A stretch of DNA of 7,918 nt, taken from positions 1 through 7,918 of the forward strand of contig JAYWCV010000215.1 in NCBI GenBank assembly GCA_043780275.1, written 5' to 3'. A model generated the notes under the pieces. The model saw nothing but the letters and a program-made list of their open reading frames with translations. It was not told where the DNA came from and made no database searches. This document shows, piece by piece, positions 4,833 through 7,918 of the stretch. Every line of letters starts with the position of its first letter. The first letter of the stretch is position 1. The position numbers were made by a program, and so were the translations under genes. The stretch comes from MGR-bin208 sp043780275 (GTDB lineage Bacteria; Bacteroidota; Bacteroidia; Chitinophagales; Chitinophagaceae).

Positions 4833-7800
4833 ATGGAAAACACAAGAACCCAAAAAAGTAAAAACCAATCAGAAAAAAAGAAGCTTGTTTCAATAATAGA
4901 CGGCAATGAAGCAGCCGTTTATATAGCCTACAGAACCAGTGAGGTTTGTGCTATTTATCCTATAACACCATCCTCTTCCATGGGAGAATTAGCCGATGAA
5001 TGGAGCAGTAATGAGATCGCAAATATCTATGGCGAAATTCCTAAAATTGTGGAAATGCAAAGTGAAGCAGGAGCTGCAGGTGCCATCCACGGCGCATTAC
5101 AGGGAGGGGCTTTAGCATCCACCTTTACCTGTTCACAGGGATTGTTGTTGATGATCCCAAACATGTACAAGATTGCCGGTGAATTGACTCCAACCGTTTT
5201 TCATATTGCTGCACGAGCATTAGCTACACATGCCTTATCCATTTTTGGAGATCATAGTGATGTGATGGCCGTAAGGTCAACAGGCTTTGCCCAGTTATTC
5301 GGTAATAATCCACAACAGGCAATGGATATGGCCATGATTGCCACAGCAACTACGTTAAGATCGAGAGTTCCGTTTCTGAATATTTTTGATGGATTCCGTA
5401 CTTCACATGAGCTAAGTCAGGTTTCTGTTTTGCCGGATGAGGTTATTAAAAAAATGATGGATGAACAGGCCGTAAACAATCACAGAAACAGAGCATTAAA
5501 TCCAGAGCATCCCATCATTCGTGGTACTGCACAAAATCCGGATGTTTATTTTCAAAGCAGGGAAGCCTGTAATAAATATTACAGGCAGGTTCCGGAGCTG
5601 GTTGAAGAATCGATGGATAAGTTTTACAGCCTTACCGGAAGGAAGTATAAATTGTTTACCTATTATGGACATCCGGAAGCTGAACGTATCATCATTATCA
5701 TGGGTTCAGGCTATGGACCGGTGCATGAAATAACGGACTATTTAAATGATCGGGAAGAGAAGGTTGGTTATATCAATGTACATCTATTCAGACCGTTTTC
5801 TGTTAAGCATTTTATTGCGGCCATTCCAAAAACAGTTAAAAGCATTGCAGTTCTGGACAGATGCAAAGAGCCAGGTGCAATAGGAGAACCATTGTACATG
5901 GATGTTATAAGTTCATTGCATACAAGTTGGAAGTTCAATATGCCAAAAGTTATTGGAGGCAGATACGGATTGGCATCTAAAGAGTTTAATCCGGCAATGG
6001 CAAAAGCCATATTTGAAGAGCTTCAAAAAGAAGAACCTAAAAATAGTTTTACAATTGGTATAGAAGATGATATAACCCATACTCATCTGGAATGGGATGA
6101 AAAGTTCTCTTTAGAAGACAAACACCAATTTCGTGGATTATTTTATGGCTTAGGTGCCGATGGAACCGTTAGTGCCAACAAAAACACCATTAAAATTATT
6201 GGAGATGTCAGTGAATATTATGTACAAGGGTATTTTGTGTACGATTCTAAAAAATCAGGATCATTGACAACTTCTCATTTACGTTTCAGCCAGCATCCAA
6301 TTCGGTCCAGTTATTTAATAACATCTGCAAGCTTTATTGCCTGTCATCATTTTAATTATTTGAAGAAATACGATATCTTAAAATATGCAGAATATGGAGC
6401 CATTTTTTTATTAAATGCGCCTTATACAGTCGAAGATATCTGGGATCAATTGCCCAATAAAATTCAGGAAAAAATCATTTCTCATAAGTTGAAATTTTAT
6501 TTGATCAATGCTTCAAAAGTTGCAAAAGAATCCGGTATGGGCTCGAAGATAAATTCCATTTTACAAACCTGTTTTTTTGCCATTTCTAATTTAATGACCA
6601 AAGAAGAGGCTGTCAGCAATATTAAAGAGGCTATTAAAAAAACGTATGGCAGAAAAGGAGAAGCCGTAGTTGAAAAAAATTACCTGGCTGTGGATATGAC
6701 TCTTGAAAATTTATTCGAAGTTGATTATTCAAATTTCTCTATTGGAAATAAAGAAATAGAATCACCAATCAGCGGACATGCCCCGGATTTTGTACAGAAT
6801 GTTTTAGCCAAAATAATTGCCGGTGAAGGCGATTATCTTCCGGTAAGTGCGTTCCCTGTAGATGGCACTTATCCTACCGGTACAACCAAATGGGAAAAAA
6901 GAAATATTGCTAATGAAGTGCCGGTATGGGATCCTTCTTTATGTTCTCAATGCGGTAAATGTTATTTTGTATGCCCACATGCAGCCATCCGTGTAAAAGT
7001 GTATGATAAAGAATTTTTAAATGATGCTCCGGGGTCATTCAAAAGTATTGCCCCTATTGGTAAAGAATTTCAAAAAGAAAACGAAGTATATACATTGCAG
7101 GTAGCCGTAGAAGACTGTACAGGATGTAAATTGTGCACCGAAGTTTGCCCGATTGAAAGTAAAACAGTTCCCGGGCATAAAGCTATCGATATGGAGGAAT
7201 TAACGCCTATCAAAGAAGCAGAAGTTAATAATTGGGATTTCTTTTTATCCTTACCCGATATTGATAGAACCAGGGTTAATAAATCAACGGTTAAAGGATC
7301 TCAATTATTAGAACCGTTGTTTGAATTTTCGGGAGCTTGTGCAGGTTGTGGTGAAACACCCTACTTAAAATTATTAACACAGTTATTTGGCGACAGAATG
7401 ATTGTGGCCAATGCAACCGGCTGTTCTTCTATTTTTGGAGGTAATCTTCCTTCCACACCGTGGACCAGCAATAGTGAAGGAAGAGGACCAGCCTGGTCTA
7501 ATTCTTTATTCGAAGACAATGCAGAATTTGGTTTAGGATTAAAACTGGCATCAGATAAAAAAAGGGATATCGCTATACGATTGTTAAAAGAATTAAGAGA
7601 AGAAGTTGGATCGGAACTGACAGATTTAATTCTTGCAAATGCTGAAAACGATGAAGCAGAATTAATCAATCAACGAAAATATGTGAATGAGTTAAAAAGA
7701 AGATTGCGAGATCTGCGACGGGAAGATTCCTTTAGGTTGTACCAGGTTGCGGAATTTTTAGAAAAGAAATCCATCTGGATCATTGGTGGAGATGGTTGGG

Positions 7801-7918
7801 CATATGACATCGGATTTAGTGGATTGGATCATGTGTTAAGTACCGGCGAAAATGTAAACATTCTGGTTATGGATACAGAAGTGTACAGTAATACCGGAGG
7901 CCAAAAATCAAAAGCTTC
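4833..7918 (+). CDS. nifJ: Pyruvate:ferredoxin (flavodoxin) oxidoreductase, 3' end outside window
   Basis: The frame is open for 1028 codons from ATG 4833 to the edge; the family is about 1170-1200 residues, so roughly 150 are missing. The enzyme oxidises pyruvate with CoA to acetyl-CoA and CO2 and passes electrons to ferredoxin or flavodoxin. The single-chain domains appear in order: pyruvate/TPP domain I (YPITPSS with T45, QSEAGAAG with E78, ARAL with R128), domain II with GSGYGPV and VHLFRPF (about 275-350), domain III (GLGADGTVSANK from 439), and the EKR motif at 688-690. Next come two 4Fe-4S motifs (C704, C707, C710, C714 and C762, C765, C768, C772), then the TPP domain with proximal cluster cysteines C836, C839 and C864, and GDGWAYDIG (from 986) to SNTGGQ (N1020). 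T45, E78 and R128 are each 14 above T31, E64 and R114 of the Desulfovibrio africanus enzyme, fitting a short Lys-rich N-terminal extension. The fourth proximal cysteine would lie past the edge. No frameshift or missing catalytic residue was found. Confidence 0.97.
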   Translation, partial: MENTRTQKSKNQSEKKKLVSIIDGNEAAVYIAYRTSEVCAIYPITPSSSMGELADEWSSNEIANIYGEIPKIVEMQSEAGAAGAIHGALQGGALASTFTCSQGLLLMIPNMYKIAGELTPTVFHIAARALATHALSIFGDHSDVMAVRSTGFAQLFGNNPQQAMDMAMIATATTLRSRVPFLNIFDGFRTSHELSQVSVLPDEVIKKMMDEQAVNNHRNRALNPEHPIIRGTAQNPDVYFQSREACNKYYRQVPELVEESMDKFYSLTGRKYKLFTYYGHPEAERIIIIMGSGYGPVHEITDYLNDREEKVGYINVHLFRPFSVKHFIAAIPKTVKSIAVLDRCKEPGAIGEPLYMDVISSLHTSWKFNMPKVIGGRYGLASKEFNPAMAKAIFEELQKEEPKNSFTIGIEDDITHTHLEWDEKFSLEDKHQFRGLFYGLGADGTVSANKNTIKIIGDVSEYYVQGYFVYDSKKSGSLTTSHLRFSQHPIRSSYLITSASFIACHHFNYLKKYDILKYAEYGAIFLLNAPYTVEDIWDQLPNKIQEKIISHKLKFYLINASKVAKESGMGSKINSILQTCFFAISNLMTKEEAVSNIKEAIKKTYGRKGEAVVEKNYLAVDMTLENLFEVDYSNFSIGNKEIESPISGHAPDFVQNVLAKIIAGEGDYLPVSAFPVDGTYPTGTTKWEKRNIANEVPVWDPSLCSQCGKCYFVCPHAAIRVKVYDKEFLNDAPGSFKSIAPIGKEFQKENEVYTLQVAVEDCTGCKLCTEVCPIESKTVPGHKAIDMEELTPIKEAEVNNWDFFLSLPDIDRTRVNKSTVKGSQLLEPLFEFSGACAGCGETPYLKLLTQLFGDRMIVANATGCSSIFGGNLPSTPWTSNSEGRGPAWSNSLFEDNAEFGLGLKLASDKKRDIAIRLLKELREEVGSELTDLILANAENDEAELINQRKYVNELKRRLRDLRREDSFRLYQVAEFLEKKSIWIIGGDGWAYDIGFSGLDHVLSTGENVNILVMDTEVYSNTGGQKSKA

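Noticed and set aside
5521..6010. Short open frames on both strands inside nifJ
   Set aside because: nifJ reads through this region without interruption and with clear family motifs.
7361..7669. Minus-strand open frame of 102 codons opposite the nifJ TPP domain
   Set aside because: It is antisense to the conserved cluster and TPP region; the length reflects codon bias of the real gene.
1..7918. CRISPR array, tRNA or rRNA gene, insertion sequence, phage or defence genes
   Set aside because: No regularly spaced repeats, cloverleaf, transposase motifs or terminal inverted repeats were seen on either strand.
4833..7918. Possible frameshift or pseudogene status of nifJ
   Set aside because: Reading codon by codon gives a continuous frame with all expected motifs in the same phase to the edge.

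Overview
The window looks like chromosomal DNA from a Bacteroidota bacterium, probably of the Chitinophagales type. The sequence is AT-rich and lacks clear Shine-Dalgarno sites. It carries -7 elements of the Bacteroidota form TAnnTTTG and a secreted protein whose N-terminal domain is typical of that phylum's PKD/gliding-type surface proteins. The RNA-binding protein set is also characteristic of the phylum. The taxonomic call is an inference from these traits, not from a marker gene.

Layout. From 1 to 632 (minus strand, running off the left edge) lies the N-terminal part of a secreted surface protein. From 909 to 1289 (minus) is a small acidic-tailed protein of unknown function. A 457-bp divergent intergenic region (1290-1746) follows. 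It holds a good promoter for the next gene, short repeats upstream of it, and a leader ending in a hairpin plus T-run. Then come four plus-strand genes: a DEAD-box RNA helicase with a TTG start (1747-3000), a cold-shock-domain protein with a lysine-rich N-terminal extension (3167-3613), a single-RRM RNA-binding protein (3862-4146) with its own promoter and long U-rich leader, and an 81-residue protein of unknown function (4217-4462). A clear terminator lies between the last two, and a very strong one closes the group at 4505-4551. A gene-free stretch of 370 bp leads to nifJ (4833 to beyond 7918), a pyruvate:ferredoxin/flavodoxin oxidoreductase read without interruption for 1028 codons and cut by the right edge.

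How the genes work together. Helicase, cold-shock-domain protein and RRM protein are three classes of RNA remodeller or chaperone, of the kind bacteria use when cold or stress stabilises RNA structure. Clustering with long structured leaders suggests a locus for RNA homeostasis, perhaps cold-induced. The 81-residue protein might be a fourth RNA-binding member; a weak resemblance to the Hfq/Sm fold is the most speculative but most interesting point here. nifJ is metabolically separate (pyruvate to acetyl-CoA with reduction of ferredoxin or flavodoxin) and suggests capacity for low-oxygen metabolism. No tRNA, rRNA, CRISPR array, insertion sequence or phage gene was seen.
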